From Streptococcus pseudopneumoniae (GTDB lineage: Bacteria; Bacillota; Bacilli; Lactobacillales; Streptococcaceae): a DNA stretch of 41,090 bases. The stretch is taken from the NCBI RefSeq assembly GCF_001072375.1, contig NZ_JVKV01000077.1, positions 1 to 41,090 on the forward strand, written 5' to 3'. Below are positions 1-9,117 of this stretch, piece after piece. The stretch's first letter is position 1. Each line of letters starts with the position of its first letter. A program made the position numbers and the translations under genes. A model generated the notes under the pieces. The model searched no databases. It had not been told where the DNA came from and worked only from the letters and a program-made list of their open reading frames with translations.

Positions 1-85
1 GTCAGTTCTATCCACAACCTCAAAACGGTGTTTTGAGCAACCTGCGGTTCTCTTCCTAGTTTGCTCTTTGATTTTCATTGAGTAT
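1..85 (+). repeat. BOX element, truncated at window edge (partial boxB + boxC)
   Basis: The segment matches the mitis-group BOX repeat as I remember it: the distal part of a boxB unit (about 1-38, with an imperfect palindrome around CAAAACGGTGTTTTG) followed by the boxC end that finishes TTTTCATTGAGTAT. The boxA half lies off the left edge. The same boxC end recurs in reverse at 41050-41090. It lies downstream of epuA. Orientation is assigned from memory of the boxA-boxB-boxC order. Confidence 0.8.
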
Positions 86-121
86 TACATTCACTTCCTA
101 GAAAAAGACTGGTCTCCCAGC

Positions 122-310
122 CTATTTTCCTGTAAATTTTGCGATGAGTTCTTGCCATTTTGCTGGTGCTAAAATAGCCCAAGGATCTTGACCTTTTCCT
201 AGAATACCATAGCCAATCATCAAACCAATAGCAAGAGCTAAGAATCCTAGTAGTAATACTACAATTACTAGGATAAAGCGACGTAAGACATATTTGGATT
301 GTTTATTCAT
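122..310 (-). CDS. epuA: EpuA-family small membrane protein (annotated as RNA polymerase beta-like subunit)
   Basis: A 62-residue protein with a basic N-terminus ([11 protein letters not shown]), one strong membrane helix at about residues 12-38 and a short outside tail ending [11 protein letters not shown]. This matches the EpuA family found after murA in streptococci. The family carries a 'DNA-directed RNA polymerase subunit beta' label in databases, but its function is not established. The ATG at 310 is preferred over the upstream in-frame start at 328. It overlaps the murA stop by 8 nt (ATGAATAA), which implies translational coupling. In pneumococcus the next gene is endA; here the window ends in a BOX first. 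Confidence 0.85.
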   Translation of the reverse strand: MNKQSKYVLRRFILVIVVLLLGFLALAIGLMIGYGILGKGQDPWAILAPAKWQELIAKFTGK

Positions 311-1589
311 CTTCATCAGCTTCCACACTTACCCGTTCAATCTTAGCTCCTAACTGAGCTAATTTTTCATGAAAACGGTAGTAACCTCTATCTAAATGGA
401 CAAGCTTTCCTACAACTGTTTCGCCTTCAGCTACCAAGCCTGTCAAAATCAAGGCTGCACTGGCACGTAAGTCTGTCGATAGAACTTCTGCACCTTGGAG
501 AGGCTGTCCTCCGACGATACGGGCTGTATCACGGATGATTTCAGAGTGCAAGCCCATACGACGCATTTCCTCTAAATGTTGGAAACGATTCTCAAATACA
601 GTCTCTACCATGGTTGACTCACCTTGAGCAACGGTCATTAGAGCAGTGAACTGCGCTTGCATGTCTGTCGGAAATCCTGGATGTGGAAGTGTCTTAACGT
701 GGACAGCCTTTAATTTTTCACGTTGAGAACGAATACGAATTCCTTCGTCCTCATCGATGACTTCAACACCCATTTCCTGTAATTTAGCAATCAAGGGACG
801 ATTGTGTTCCCAGATGGCATCTTGAATCAAGACATCTCCACCTGTAATGGCAGCTGCTACCATGAAGGTCCCTGCTTCGATACGGTCTTGTACAACATTG
901 TGGGTTGCACCGTGTAGTTGCTCAACACCAGTAATCGTCACAGTTTCTGTTCCTGCTCCCTTGACCTTGGCACCCATTTTATTTAGGAGAACAGCCAAGT
1001 CGACAATCTCAGGTTCACGCGCAGCATTTTCAATGACTGTAACGCCGTTAGCAAGAGTTGCCGCCATCATCAAGTTTTGAGTGGCACCTACACTTGGGAA
1101 GTCCATGTAAATGTGAGCTCCGTGCAAGCGTTCTGCCTTAGCTTCGATATATCCTGCCGTTTGAGTAATTTGAGCCCCCATCGCTTCGAGTCCCTTTAGG
1201 TGAAGGTCGATAGGGCGACTACCGATAGTACAACCACCTGGCATCGAAACTTTAGCATGTCCTACACGAGCCAAGATTGGCCCCAATACTACAATAGAAG
1301 CACGCATCTTGCTGACATACTTATAGGGAGCTTCTTCTGTGATATCACCGGTTGCATCAACTTCAACAACATGTGCTTCTTGATCAAAGTCTACTTTCGC
1401 ATTTAATCCACGAACCACCTGATTCATGGTAAAAACATCCGATAAAATAGGAACATTTTTTAAGACTGTTTTTCCTTCACTTGCTAAAATAGTTGCTGCA
1501 AGCAGTGGCAAAACTGCATTTTTTGCACCCTCGATGGTAACACTTCCAACCAAACGATTATCGCCACCTTGAACTACAATTTTTTCCAT
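303..1589 (-). CDS. murA: UDP-N-acetylglucosamine 1-carboxyvinyltransferase (MurA)
   Basis: Catalyses the first committed peptidoglycan step: enolpyruvyl transfer from PEP to UDP-GlcNAc in the cytosol. The 428-residue length is normal. The N-terminal [12 protein letters not shown] motif and the active-site loop [11 protein letters not shown], with catalytic and fosfomycin-target Cys120, are intact. Streptococci carry two paralogues (MurA and MurZ). The epuA neighbourhood points to the copy called murA in pneumococcus, though I could not compare the two directly. GAAGGAAA precedes the ATG at 1589. It lies between the DUF1146 gene (25 nt upstream) and epuA (8-nt overlap), so the three look like one operon. 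The acidic C-terminal tail (VEADEDE) is unremarkable. Confidence 0.96.
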   Translation of the reverse strand: MEKIVVQGGDNRLVGSVTIEGAKNAVLPLLAATILASEGKTVLKNVPILSDVFTMNQVVRGLNAKVDFDQEAHVVEVDATGDITEEAPYKYVSKMRASIVVLGPILARVGHAKVSMPGGCTIGSRPIDLHLKGLEAMGAQITQTAGYIEAKAERLHGAHIYMDFPSVGATQNLMMAATLANGVTVIENAAREPEIVDLAVLLNKMGAKVKGAGTETVTITGVEQLHGATHNVVQDRIEAGTFMVAAAITGGDVLIQDAIWEHNRPLIAKLQEMGVEVIDEDEGIRIRSQREKLKAVHVKTLPHPGFPTDMQAQFTALMTVAQGESTMVETVFENRFQHLEEMRRMGLHSEIIRDTARIVGGQPLQGAEVLSTDLRASAALILTGLVAEGETVVGKLVHLDRGYYRFHEKLAQLGAKIERVSVEADEDE

Positions 1590-1614
1590 AGAGTATTTTC
1601 CTTCACTTACAATT

Positions 1615-1845
1615 TTAAAATAGCGTCCTAACTGCTTCTTGCCAAAGTTGGTAGAGGTTCAGAAAAAAGGAACTAACCAGATATCCTAAACCGATACTAC
1701 ACAATACTACCAAGAGTCGAACCTTCTTCGCATTATCCTTTGTCACCTTCAAAATTTGATCCCATCTGACCAAATCTTTCAAGAGCTGAAAGACTAGGTA
1801 GATAAAAAACATATGACTACTAAGAGTAAAAAACAATTGAATCAT
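1615..1845 (-). CDS. DUF1146 family membrane protein
   Basis: A 76-residue protein with two predicted membrane helices (about residues 2-22 and 43-66) separated by a basic, amphipathic stretch ([18 protein letters not shown]). Its size and pattern fit DUF1146 (YwzB-like) proteins of Firmicutes, whose function is unknown. It is the first gene of the DUF1146-murA-epuA operon. A consensus extended -10 box ends only six bases before the ATG, so the mRNA is predicted to begin at or next to the start codon (leaderless). The alternative internal Met12 would shorten the first helix and is less likely. Confidence 0.8.
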   Translation of the reverse strand: MIQLFFTLSSHMFFIYLVFQLLKDLVRWDQILKVTKDNAKKVRLLVVLCSIGLGYLVSSFFLNLYQLWQEAVRTLF

Positions 1846-1851
1846 TTGCCT

Positions 1852-1862
1852 ATTATACCATC
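1852..1862 (-). promoter_or_regulatory. Extended -10 promoter for DUF1146-murA-epuA
   Basis: On the minus strand TATAAT (1852-1857) is preceded by TGG, giving the TG-N extended -10 typical of streptococci. No good -35 is visible. Transcription would start at about 1845, the A of the ATG, leaving little or no leader. Confidence 0.6.
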
Positions 1863-1901
1863 TTCTGTTTTTCTACGCTAGTTTAGGGATTTGCCTACTG
1901 T

Positions 1902-2939
1902 TTAGGGATTATTTTTCAAATAGTCAATCGCATCTTGAAGCGTTTTGACTGGAACGATTTTCATGTCTGTTTTAATCATTTGAGCTGCTTCTAGAGCTGT
2001 GTCATAATTACTCTTGGCATTTGGATTTGCTTTTTTAGCTTCTTCAGTTACTGGATTGTTAGGAGCAAAGAATACAGTTGCTCCCTTTTTAGCTGCGGCC
2101 ACAACCTTTTTATCAATTCCACCAATATCACCAACATTCCCATCTCTGTCGATACTTCCTGTACCAGCAATGATGCGTCCATTTCGAAGAGTGGGATCTG
2201 CAATTTGCGTATAGATGGATAAACTAAACATCATCCCAGCACTAGGACCACCAATGCCTGCAGTTGAAAACTTGATTGGCACATCACTAGATACTTCTGT
2301 GCGGTCAATCAAGCCGATTCCGATACCATTCTTCCCATTTTCTAGTGTAATGATCTTTCCTTCAGCAGTTTTGACTTTCCCATCCTCCTCATAAGTAACC
2401 TTAACCTGATCACCTAGAGTTTGAGAATTAACGTAGTCAACCATCTCCTTGGAACTCTCAAAAGTCTTATCATTCACAGCTGTCACGGTGTCAGCAATAT
2501 TAAGAACTCCCTTGAAAGTCGAGTTATCTGTTACAGTCAAAACATAGACACCTAAGTATTTGAGCTCTATTTCCTTACCGGCCGTCTTTAGACCTTGATA
2601 TTTGGCCATGTTTTGCGAAGTTTCCATGTAAAACTGGTTGATTCGCATAAATTCCGCATCTGACGAACCACCAGTCATTTCTTTGGCGCTATGTATGTCC
2701 GTGAAAGGAGTTAGCCAGGCATAGACTAAGTCAACCAGTCTAGCGTGCTTAACTCCAACCGTCACAAATTGGTAGGAACCTTCCTCTTGGTCAGGTTGGT
2801 TATTAACTTGTAAAACCTTTCGAATATCTTCAGAAGTTCCTGGCACCTCGATATAATAAGGCAGGGGCACTGTAAAAGCGATAAAAGTGATAATGAGCCC
2901 AATAATGAGATATAAGGGCCATCTAGTTTTTTTCTTCAT
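1902..2939 (-). CDS. sepM: SepM-like membrane PDZ-Lon protease
   Basis: A 345-residue protein with an N-terminal membrane anchor (about 9-28), a PDZ domain (about 130-200) and a C-terminal Lon-type serine protease domain. The Ser of [10 protein letters not shown] and the Lys of [10 protein letters not shown] form the expected Ser-Lys dyad. The S. mutans orthologue SepM trims the competence pheromone CSP at the cell surface; the substrate in mitis-group species is not established. The start has GAGGAG 5-6 nt upstream and overlaps coaD by 17 nt. It is last in the rsmD-coaD-sepM operon. No strong terminator is visible before the DUF1146 gene. Confidence 0.93.
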   Translation of the reverse strand: MKKKTRWPLYLIIGLIITFIAFTVPLPYYIEVPGTSEDIRKVLQVNNQPDQEEGSYQFVTVGVKHARLVDLVYAWLTPFTDIHSAKEMTGGSSDAEFMRINQFYMETSQNMAKYQGLKTAGKEIELKYLGVYVLTVTDNSTFKGVLNIADTVTAVNDKTFESSKEMVDYVNSQTLGDQVKVTYEEDGKVKTAEGKIITLENGKNGIGIGLIDRTEVSSDVPIKFSTAGIGGPSAGMMFSLSIYTQIADPTLRNGRIIAGTGSIDRDGNVGDIGGIDKKVVAAAKKGATVFFAPNNPVTEEAKKANPNAKSNYDTALEAAQMIKTDMKIVPVKTLQDAIDYLKNNP

Positions 2940-3411
2940 TGTTTAACTCCTCTAGGACAGCATTTGGTACATACCCACTGATATCTTGACCAAATTTCAA
3001 TAGTTCTCTCACAGCTGAAGAGCTGATGTATACATGCTCTGGGCGACTGTGGAGGTAGATTGTCTCCATTTCTCCCGCTAGTTGATGGTTGTAAAAATCA
3101 AAACTAGCTTCATACTGAAGATCTGTTGCATTACGCAAGCCACGCACCAAGAACTCTGCACCTAATCTTCTAGCAACATCAACGACTAATTCATCGTGAG
3201 AAGCTATGACTTGGACATTCTCCAGATGTGCCACTGCTTTTTCAACAGTTTTCTTTCGGCTCTCTATCGGTAAAAATCCCGTTTTATGGGGATTATAAAA
3301 AATTCCTACATACAATTGATCAAAGAGCTTACTTGCACGCCCAATGAGATCCAAATGTCCATTGGTCATCGGATCAAAAGAACCTGTAAATAGCCCAATC
3401 TTATCTGACAT
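2923..3411 (-). CDS. coaD: Phosphopantetheine adenylyltransferase
   Basis: Transfers AMP from ATP to 4'-phosphopantetheine in coenzyme A synthesis. The 162-residue length is typical. The nucleotidyltransferase signature [12 protein letters not shown] with the T/H..H pattern lies at residues 9-20, and the second conserved block [22 protein letters not shown] lies near the C-terminus (here split across ISSS, VRE and GYVP). It overlaps rsmD by 11 nt and sepM by 17 nt, so the three are probably co-translated. AAGGTGA lies upstream of the ATG at 3411. Confidence 0.95.
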   Translation of the reverse strand: MSDKIGLFTGSFDPMTNGHLDLIGRASKLFDQLYVGIFYNPHKTGFLPIESRKKTVEKAVAHLENVQVIASHDELVVDVARRLGAEFLVRGLRNATDLQYEASFDFYNHQLAGEMETIYLHSRPEHVYISSSAVRELLKFGQDISGYVPNAVLEELNNEEKN

Positions 3412-3940
3412 AAACCGTCACCTTACTAATCCCATATATTTTTTCCTTCCAGATGCCCAAACAGGCGATTTCTTCTGGAAGTTCTACTGATTTATCGGTC
3501 TCACATACCACCATGACATCCTCTGAAAAAAGATCTCTCTCTGCCATTTTTTCAATATCTGACACGATTTGCTCTTTTGCATAAGGAGGGTCCAAGAAAA
3601 TAAGATCAAAGGCACCATCCACCTGCTCCAATGCACGACTGGATTCCATTTTCAATAATTGAAACTTGGAAGTTTCCTTAGTCATTCGGATATTTTCTGC
3701 GACTATGTTCTGTGCTCGACGATCCTTCTCAACCAGAACGGCACTAGACATCCCTCTTGAGACTGCTTCGATGGATAGACCACCACTGCCAGCATAGAGA
3801 TCTAGCACACGCCCACCTTCAAAGTAGGGGCCAATCATATTAAAAATAGCGCCCCTAACCTTATCTGATGTTGGCCTTGTCGTTTTACCGTCCAGCGTCT
3901 TTAACGGACGCCCACCGTAGATTCCTGATACGATTTTCAT
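3401..3940 (-). CDS. rsmD: 16S rRNA (guanine(966)-N(2))-methyltransferase RsmD
   Basis: A SAM-dependent methyltransferase that modifies G966 of 16S rRNA during 30S assembly. The 179-residue protein shows the family start [24 protein letters not shown], the SAM loop [15 protein letters not shown] (about 46-60) and the catalytic motif LDPPY (about 117-121). It heads the rsmD-coaD-sepM operon. An extended -10 box ends seven bases before the ATG, so the message is predicted to be leaderless or nearly so. Confidence 0.94.
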   Translation of the reverse strand: MKIVSGIYGGRPLKTLDGKTTRPTSDKVRGAIFNMIGPYFEGGRVLDLYAGSGGLSIEAVSRGMSSAVLVEKDRRAQNIVAENIRMTKETSKFQLLKMESSRALEQVDGAFDLIFLDPPYAKEQIVSDIEKMAERDLFSEDVMVVCETDKSVELPEEIACLGIWKEKIYGISKVTVYVR

Positions 3941-3947
3941 ACCGTAT

Positions 3948-3958
3948 ATTATACCAAA
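3948..3958 (-). promoter_or_regulatory. Extended -10 promoter of rsmD, predicted leaderless
   Basis: The minus strand reads TTTGGTATAAT (3948-3958), a full TNTGNTATAAT extended -10. The predicted start point (about 3941) coincides with the rsmD ATG at 3940. No -35 match at 16-18 bp. The promoter sits directly behind the asnA terminator. Confidence 0.65.
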
Positions 3959-3966
3959 TTCTTATC

Positions 3967-3998
3967 AAAAAAAGAAAATCGAACCTTACGGCTCGATT
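3967..3998 (-). terminator. Rho-independent terminator of asnA
   Basis: Immediately after the asnA stop (4001) the minus strand folds AATCGAGCC / GGTTCGATT around a GTAA loop, followed by a U-rich run (3967-3976). Confidence 0.8.
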
Positions 3999-4000
3999 GA

Positions 4001-4993
4001 TTAAAGAATATTTTCGTAGGTGTCTCTCACTTCTTGTGGCCAAACACTGGTTTGGACTTCACCGATATGCTTCTTACGAAGCAGGAACATAGCCATACGA
4101 GATTGACCAATTCCTCCACCAATTGTCAATGGGAAGAGTCCGTTTAGGAGAGCCTTATGCCATTCTAAAGTTAGACGGTCTTCGTCTCCTGTGATGGCTA
4201 CTTGGCGACGGAGGGTGTCTTCATCGACACGAATGCCCATTGAAGACAATTCAAAGGCTGCACCCAAGTTATCATTCCAAACAAGGATGTCCCCATTCAA
4301 GCCATGATAGCCATTTTCAGACTCAGTTGTCCAGTCATCATAGTCTGGTGCACGTCCATCATGAGGTTTTCCATCTGACAATTCTCCACCGATACCAATC
4401 AAGAAGACAGCACCGAATTCCTTACAAATAGCATTTTCACGTTCTTTAGGTGTCAAGTCTGGATAGCGTTCAACCAACTCTTCAGTATGGATAAAGGTAA
4501 TTTGTTTAGGTAGAATTGACTCAATGTCGTAGCGAGCTTCTACTGCTAACTCTGTCAAACGAATAGCCTTATAAATCTTTTCTACCGTTTCTTTAAGATA
4601 GGCAAGATTGCGCTGTCCGTTTGGAATAACTTTTTCCCAATCCCACTGGTCTACATAGACTGAATGAGTCGCATCTAGGGAATCTTCGTCTGGACGAAGA
4701 GCCTTCATGTGAACAAAGAGTCCTTCTCCCTCACCAAAACCAAAACGGGCCAAGGTATGGCGTTTCCACTTAGCAAGGGAATGCACCACTTCATAGGTTT
4801 CATCTGGGATTTGCAAAACCTTAACAGAAACTGGATGTTCAATCCCTGAAAGGTTATCCTGCATCCCGTCCCCAACCTTACTCAAGATTGGCCCCTGCAC
4901 TTCCACAACTTCTAATTTATCTTTCAAATACTGGGTAAAGGTATTTTTTACAAAGGAAATTTCTTCCTGTTGATGAATAAAACTTTTCTTCAT
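4001..4993 (-). CDS. asnA: Aspartate--ammonia ligase (asparagine synthetase A)
   Basis: ATP-dependent amidation of aspartate with ammonia, class II aaRS-like fold. The 330-residue form starting [19 protein letters not shown] is family-typical; the frame stays open upstream to 5242, but the extra 83 residues are low-complexity hydrophobic sequence running back over the BI-1 gene and its terminator. Conserved pieces include [29 protein letters not shown] and the C-terminal [14 protein letters not shown] motif. AGGAGAG precedes the ATG at 4993. It appears monocistronic, with terminators both upstream (5060-5083) and downstream (3967-3998). Confidence 0.95.
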   Translation of the reverse strand: MKKSFIHQQEEISFVKNTFTQYLKDKLEVVEVQGPILSKVGDGMQDNLSGIEHPVSVKVLQIPDETYEVVHSLAKWKRHTLARFGFGEGEGLFVHMKALRPDEDSLDATHSVYVDQWDWEKVIPNGQRNLAYLKETVEKIYKAIRLTELAVEARYDIESILPKQITFIHTEELVERYPDLTPKERENAICKEFGAVFLIGIGGELSDGKPHDGRAPDYDDWTTESENGYHGLNGDILVWNDNLGAAFELSSMGIRVDEDTLRRQVAITGDEDRLTLEWHKALLNGLFPLTIGGGIGQSRMAMFLLRKKHIGEVQTSVWPQEVRDTYENIL

Positions 4994-5059
4994 ACATCTC
5001 TCCTTTTGAAATAATAAGATGATTATACCCTTTTGCCAGTAAAAATAAAAGTAAAAATT

Positions 5060-5083
5060 AAAAAAAGAGCTCATTTGAGCTCT
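5060..5083 (-). terminator. Terminator of the BI-1 family gene
   Basis: A perfect AGAGCTCA / TGAGCTCT hairpin (5066-5083) seven bases after the stop, followed on the minus strand by a run of seven T. Confidence 0.85.
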
Positions 5084-5090
5084 AAAAGTA

Positions 5091-5774
5091 TTAATCGTCA
5101 CTTCCAAAGATACGCAAGAAGCTAAGGAAAAGGTTGATAAAGTCAAGGTAGAGGCTAAGTGCCAAAGAAATTGCCCAACCTGTAGCGACTTGACCATTTG
5201 ATTCTTCATAAACATAGCGAATCTTTTGGTTATCCCAAGCAATCAAACCTGCAAAAACAAGAACCATGACAATACTGATAATGTAGTCGAAGAGACCACT
5301 GTTTAAGAATACATTAACAATCATAGCTAAAATGAGACCTACCAAGGCTGCAATCAAAGCACGCCCGATACCACTCAAGTCCTTTTTAATCACAACTCCG
5401 ACAATTGCCATGACAAAGAAAAGGGCTGCACTGGAAATAAAAGCCGTTAGAACCGTTCCTGGTAGATAGAGCGATACGATGAAACTCAGTGAAAAACCGT
5501 TCACTACTGAATAGATGAGAAACATCGGAAGAGCTGCTGGGCTATTTTTATAAGCCATATTACTAGCTGCAATGACAAGAGCAACTTCAACTACTCCTGT
5601 CACGATTAGCCATATGCGGGCATTAAACATCAACTGAACAAGAAGGTCTTGGAAGGTTGTTAACATCAAGGCTGAAACAAGTGCGGATAAGGCAATTCCA
5701 ACTCCTACAAAAGCATAAACTTTTGCATAAAATTGATTCAAACCTGAACGTTCTTGAATAATTGTTTGATTCAT
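5091..5774 (-). CDS. Bax inhibitor-1 (BI-1/YccA) family membrane protein
   Basis: A 227-residue, seven-helix membrane protein of the BI-1/YccA family. Visible family features are the [20 protein letters not shown] start region, the internal [21 protein letters not shown] loop (WDNQKI at about 178-183), and a C-terminal helix with conserved Asp ([17 protein letters not shown]). BI-1 proteins act as pH-sensitive calcium leak channels in structural studies of BsYetJ; the role in streptococci is unproven. AAGGAG lies 7-8 nt before the ATG. It is a single-gene unit between trmH and asnA. Confidence 0.92.
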   Translation of the reverse strand: MNQTIIQERSGLNQFYAKVYAFVGVGIALSALVSALMLTTFQDLLVQLMFNARIWLIVTGVVEVALVIAASNMAYKNSPAALPMFLIYSVVNGFSLSFIVSLYLPGTVLTAFISSAALFFVMAIVGVVIKKDLSGIGRALIAALVGLILAMIVNVFLNSGLFDYIISIVMVLVFAGLIAWDNQKIRYVYEESNGQVATGWAISLALSLYLDFINLFLSFLRIFGSDD

Positions 5775-5827
5775 ATTTTTTTCTCCTTATGAAATCTTTT
5801 TACTGATTATAACAAAAATTAAATCAT

Positions 5828-6568
5828 TTAACTCAAATAAAACATGAGTATACCTGCAGCAATAGCGACATTGAGACTTTCCGCCTGCCCTTTCATGCTG
5901 ATATGAACCAGCTGGTCTGCCTGGTCTGTCATGAATGGACTAATGCCTTGACCTTCATTCCCCATGACCAAGGCAAAATCTTCTAGCTGAACAAGCTCAC
6001 GATAATCTTTAGATTTTTGGGACAAAGTAGTTGCCAGAATTGGTAAATTGCCCTTTTTAGCCTCTTCTACAAATGTTTCAACAGGCATCCGATAAATCGG
6101 TAAATGAAAATGACTGCCCTGCATAGATCGGAGAGTCTTCAAGCTATAAATATCTGCTGACTTACTTGAAACGATGACTCCAGAAAAACCTGCTGCATCT
6201 GCCGTCCGAATCATGGTCCCCACATTTCCAGGATCTTGCACATCTTCTAAGAAAAGGTATTTCCCTGAAGTCAAATCCGGCAACTGCTCCTCTTCCTTTT
6301 GAACAATGGCAACAATGCCCTGAGGCGTTTGCGAATCTGCTAAATCAAGCAGAATTTCTTCGGTTACAAAAACAGTTTGAGGATAGTCTACCAGTTTATC
6401 TCCATACTCTGCAAGGGCAAAAATTTTCTCAATCTTTGAACCAGCTTGAACAGCTTCTTCAAACAAGTGCCAACCCTCAATCAAGTAAGAGGTTTTCCGA
6501 TATTTTTTTTGATGTAATTTTTTGGCATTTTTCACCACAGAATTGGCTTTAGAGGTTATAATAGTCAT
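5828..6568 (-). CDS. TrmH/SpoU-family RNA methyltransferase
   Basis: A 246-residue SPOUT methyltransferase starting MTIITSKANSVVKNAKKL; an upstream in-frame start at 6586 lacks a better ribosome binding site. An N-terminal substrate-binding domain (about 1-95) precedes the knotted catalytic domain with motif 1 DPGNVGTMIRTADAAGF (about 115-131), motif 2 VMGNEGQGIS and motif 3 SLNVAIAAGIL at the C-terminus. The family 2'-O-methylates rRNA or tRNA; the exact nucleotide cannot be told from sequence. It diverges from acyP with only 33 nt between start codons. Confidence 0.9.
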   Translation of the reverse strand: MTIITSKANSVVKNAKKLHQKKYRKTSYLIEGWHLFEEAVQAGSKIEKIFALAEYGDKLVDYPQTVFVTEEILLDLADSQTPQGIVAIVQKEEEQLPDLTSGKYLFLEDVQDPGNVGTMIRTADAAGFSGVIVSSKSADIYSLKTLRSMQGSHFHLPIYRMPVETFVEEAKKGNLPILATTLSQKSKDYRELVQLEDFALVMGNEGQGISPFMTDQADQLVHISMKGQAESLNVAIAAGILMFYLS

Positions 6569-6601
6569 AGAAATATTATAACACAATCAAGGAGGTTTGG
6601 T

Positions 6602-6880
6602 ATGCAAAAGGTTAAAATGATCGCCCAAGGTCGCGTCCAAGGAGTGGGCTTTCGCTGGGGTGTCTATAGTCTGGCTCTAGAACTAGGTGGCATTACGGGT
6701 CGTGTCTGGAATAACGACGACGGAACAGTTGAAATTCTAGCTCAGGCTGAGTCTTCTGCCATCATGGCCAAGTTTATCCAAGAGATCCGAAAAGGCCCTA
6801 CCCCATTCTCTAAAGTAACCTACCTAGATGTGCAAATGAGTAACTTTCCATCTTATTCAGACTTCAAAGTCGCAAATTAG
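6602..6880 (+). CDS. Acylphosphatase
   Basis: A 92-residue enzyme hydrolysing carboxyl-phosphate bonds. It carries the signature AQGRVQGVGFRWGVYSLA with catalytic Arg (about residue 18) and a conserved Asn in RVWNNDDGTVEI (about 38). Length is normal. A strong AAGGAGG sits 6 nt before the ATG. It is followed 77 nt later by yidC, which has its own -10-like TATAAT (about 6931), so the two may be transcribed together or separately. Confidence 0.93.
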   Translation: MQKVKMIAQGRVQGVGFRWGVYSLALELGGITGRVWNNDDGTVEILAQAESSAIMAKFIQEIRKGPTPFSKVTYLDVQMSNFPSYSDFKVAN

Positions 6881-6957
6881 GTCTCTAGAACTATTGTATA
6901 TTTCCCAAAAAAACAGTAGAATAGAAAGGTATAATTTTTAAAGAAGGAATAAAAACA

Positions 6958-7884
6958 GTGAAATCAATTAAACGAATCGCTCTCTCGGCTATGGGAGTGG
7001 CTATGCTATTAGTCTTAACAGGTTGTGTCCAGATTGATAAATCAACAGGACTCCCAACTGGTCCCGTTTGGGATTTCTTGGGTGCTCCAATGGGGGAAGC
7101 TATCAAATACTTCGCCAATGATCAAGGCCTCGGTTTCGGTGTTGGGATCATCATCGTAACCATTATCGTTCGCTTGATTATCCTCCCACTTGGTATCTAC
7201 CAATCATGGAAGGCAACGCTTCACTCTGAAAAGATGAATGCTCTCAAGCATGTCCTTGAACCACATCAGACTCGCCTGAAAGAAGCAACAACTCAAGAAG
7301 AAAAACTAGAAGCTCAACAAGCTCTCTTTGCTGCTCAAAAAGAGTACGGCATCAGCATGTTTGGTGGCGTGGGATGTTTCCCTATCCTCATTCAAATGCC
7401 TTTCTTCTCTGCTATCTACTTTGCTGCCCAACATACTGAAGGAGTCGCCCAAGCAAGCTACCTAGGAATTCCTCTAGGCTCACCTAGTATGATTTTGGTT
7501 GCCTTTGCTGGTATCCTTTACTATCTTCAATCACTCCTTTCTTTACATGGAGTTGAGGACGAAACTCAAAGAGAACAAATCAAGAAGATGCTCTATATGA
7601 GTCCTCTCATGATTGTCGTGTTCTCTGTCTTCTCACCAGCCAGCGTTACACTTTACTGGGTTGTCGGTGGTTTCATGATGATCCTTCAACAATTCATCAT
7701 CAACTACCTGGTTCGTCCAAAACTTCGTAAAAAAGTACGCGAAGAATTTGCTAAGAATCCACCAAAAGCAAGCAAAACTTCAGGCGCTCGTAAAGATGTA
7801 ACCCCTGAACCAGCAACAGCTATCACAACTTCTAACAAGAAGAAAAACAAAAAACGTAATGCTGGAAAACAACATTCTAGATAA
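6958..7884 (+). CDS. yidC: Membrane protein insertase YidC2-type (lipoprotein)
   Basis: A 308-residue Oxa1/YidC insertase that helps fold and insert membrane proteins. It starts at GTG 6958 after AAGAAGGA. A lipoprotein signal peptide ends in LTGC, giving lipidated Cys23. Five membrane segments follow, with the conserved loop Arg in the first (IIVRLIILPLG) and the amphipathic cytosolic loop. The long, very basic C-terminal tail (KKKNKKRNAGKQHSR) and the acylphosphatase neighbour match YidC2, the streptococcal paralogue whose tail is thought to contact ribosomes. YidC1 normally sits by rnpA, which is not here. Confidence 0.93.
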   Translation: MKSIKRIALSAMGVAMLLVLTGCVQIDKSTGLPTGPVWDFLGAPMGEAIKYFANDQGLGFGVGIIIVTIIVRLIILPLGIYQSWKATLHSEKMNALKHVLEPHQTRLKEATTQEEKLEAQQALFAAQKEYGISMFGGVGCFPILIQMPFFSAIYFAAQHTEGVAQASYLGIPLGSPSMILVAFAGILYYLQSLLSLHGVEDETQREQIKKMLYMSPLMIVVFSVFSPASVTLYWVVGGFMMILQQFIINYLVRPKLRKKVREEFAKNPPKASKTSGARKDVTPEPATAITTSNKKKNKKRNAGKQHSR

Positions 7885-7910
7885 AGCTACGTATAGTATC
7901 CAATAATTAA

Positions 7911-7967
7911 AAAACGAATGAATGATAAATAGTTTTCATGAACTAGGTATCATTCATTCGTTTTTAT
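7911..7967. terminator. Strong bidirectional terminator after yidC
   Basis: A 17-bp perfect stem (7911-7927 with 7949-7965, core CGAATGAATGATA) with a 20-nt loop, flanked by A and T runs. It can stop yidC from the left and the two-component operon from the right. Confidence 0.85.
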
Positions 7968-8025
7968 TATCTACTTTCACATCCTAATTTTATTTAAATC
8001 CTATGATAACAAATTAGTAAGTAAA

Positions 8026-9117
8026 TCACTTTGATTTAATACAATCGAGAATCATTAAAACTTCTGCTCCCTCGTCTCTATTTCTAAGCTCAACTTGGCC
8101 TTTGTGCAGTTTTGCAACTCTACATACAAAACTAAGTCCAATACCATAATGTTGCCCTTTAACCGATCTAGCTTTATCCATACGATAAAAGAGCTTCCCA
8201 AAATTAGTTAAAACTTCCTCTGGAAATTCAGAGCCATTATTCCATATCCCTATTTTCAATTCCTTCCCCTCTTGCTCTACCCTAATTTTAATTTTAGGAT
8301 TCTGTTTATCTGCGTACTCCAAAGTATTTGTTAATATATTTTGTATCGCTCTAACCAAAAGATTTAAATTAATGTGATAAACCTCATCATCTCGAATAGA
8401 CTGTTCAAAATTTATTTTCATTTGATTCTGAATGATGAAATATGCCTCATGCTCCAGTATATTTACAAAATCTAAAGCATCACAATCCATCCATTCCGCC
8501 TCATCATCATAGTAAGTTTTAGAATAATGAATCAACTGATTAAAATAATCAAGTAAGCGTTGACTAGCACGAACGATATCTGCTAAACATTCTTTAGACT
8601 GCTCATCTTTAGTGGAAGTGTGCAAAAATTCTGCATTCCCTTTGATGATAGTTAGAGGTGTCTTCAAATCATGAGAAACTGCTGAAACCTGAAACATCAA
8701 GTCTTCTTTCTGTTGCTTCTCATCATCTAATAGCTGTCGAATACGATCTTGCATCACAATAATTCGATTTCCTGTCTCACGAAATTCCTTAACTGTTAAT
8801 CTTTCTGTACATTCGCTTTCTAGCCACATACTATTTTCATAAATCAAATTCATTTCATAACTTAGTTTTTTCAACAATTTACCAATGTGATAACTTATTA
8901 GAATAATCAATAAAACACAAATATATATCCATGATGACACATTGAAAAAAATTGATTGAACATTATTATTTTTAAGAGGTTTCCCATCCTCCATTATTTG
9001 TATGGATACAGAAGCTAAGGGAATAAGATAAGCTAATAATAAACCAAGACCAAACTGCCAAATAATTCTCCAACAGGTTTCTCGAATTAATTGTCTAAAA
9101 CTTTTGATTCTACCCAT
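8026..9117 (-). CDS. Sensor histidine kinase with short extracytoplasmic loop
   Basis: A 363-residue membrane kinase. Two helices (about 17-38 and 61-79) enclose only some 22 residues, as in intramembrane-sensing or lantibiotic-type kinases that read a partner transporter rather than bind ligand outside. A HAMP-like linker precedes the dimerisation H-box VSAVSHDLKTPLTIIKG with His149, then N-box (IQNILTNTLEYA), F-box (FYRMDKA) and G-box (HYGIGLSFV). AGGAGG lies before ATG 9117, and the start overlaps the response regulator by 31 nt. With the ABC genes upstream it forms an inducible self-regulated module. The ligand is unknown. Confidence 0.9.
   Translation of the reverse strand: MGRIKSFRQLIRETCWRIIWQFGLGLLLAYLIPLASVSIQIMEDGKPLKNNNVQSIFFNVSSWIYICVLLIILISYHIGKLLKKLSYEMNLIYENSMWLESECTERLTVKEFRETGNRIIVMQDRIRQLLDDEKQQKEDLMFQVSAVSHDLKTPLTIIKGNAEFLHTSTKDEQSKECLADIVRASQRLLDYFNQLIHYSKTYYDDEAEWMDCDALDFVNILEHEAYFIIQNQMKINFEQSIRDDEVYHINLNLLVRAIQNILTNTLEYADKQNPKIKIRVEQEGKELKIGIWNNGSEFPEEVLTNFGKLFYRMDKARSVKGQHYGIGLSFVCRVAKLHKGQVELRNRDEGAEVLMILDCIKSK

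Noticed and set aside
4993..5242. 83-residue N-terminal extension of asnA
   Set aside because: It runs through the BI-1 terminator and gene end; the family-typical start with RBS is at 4993.
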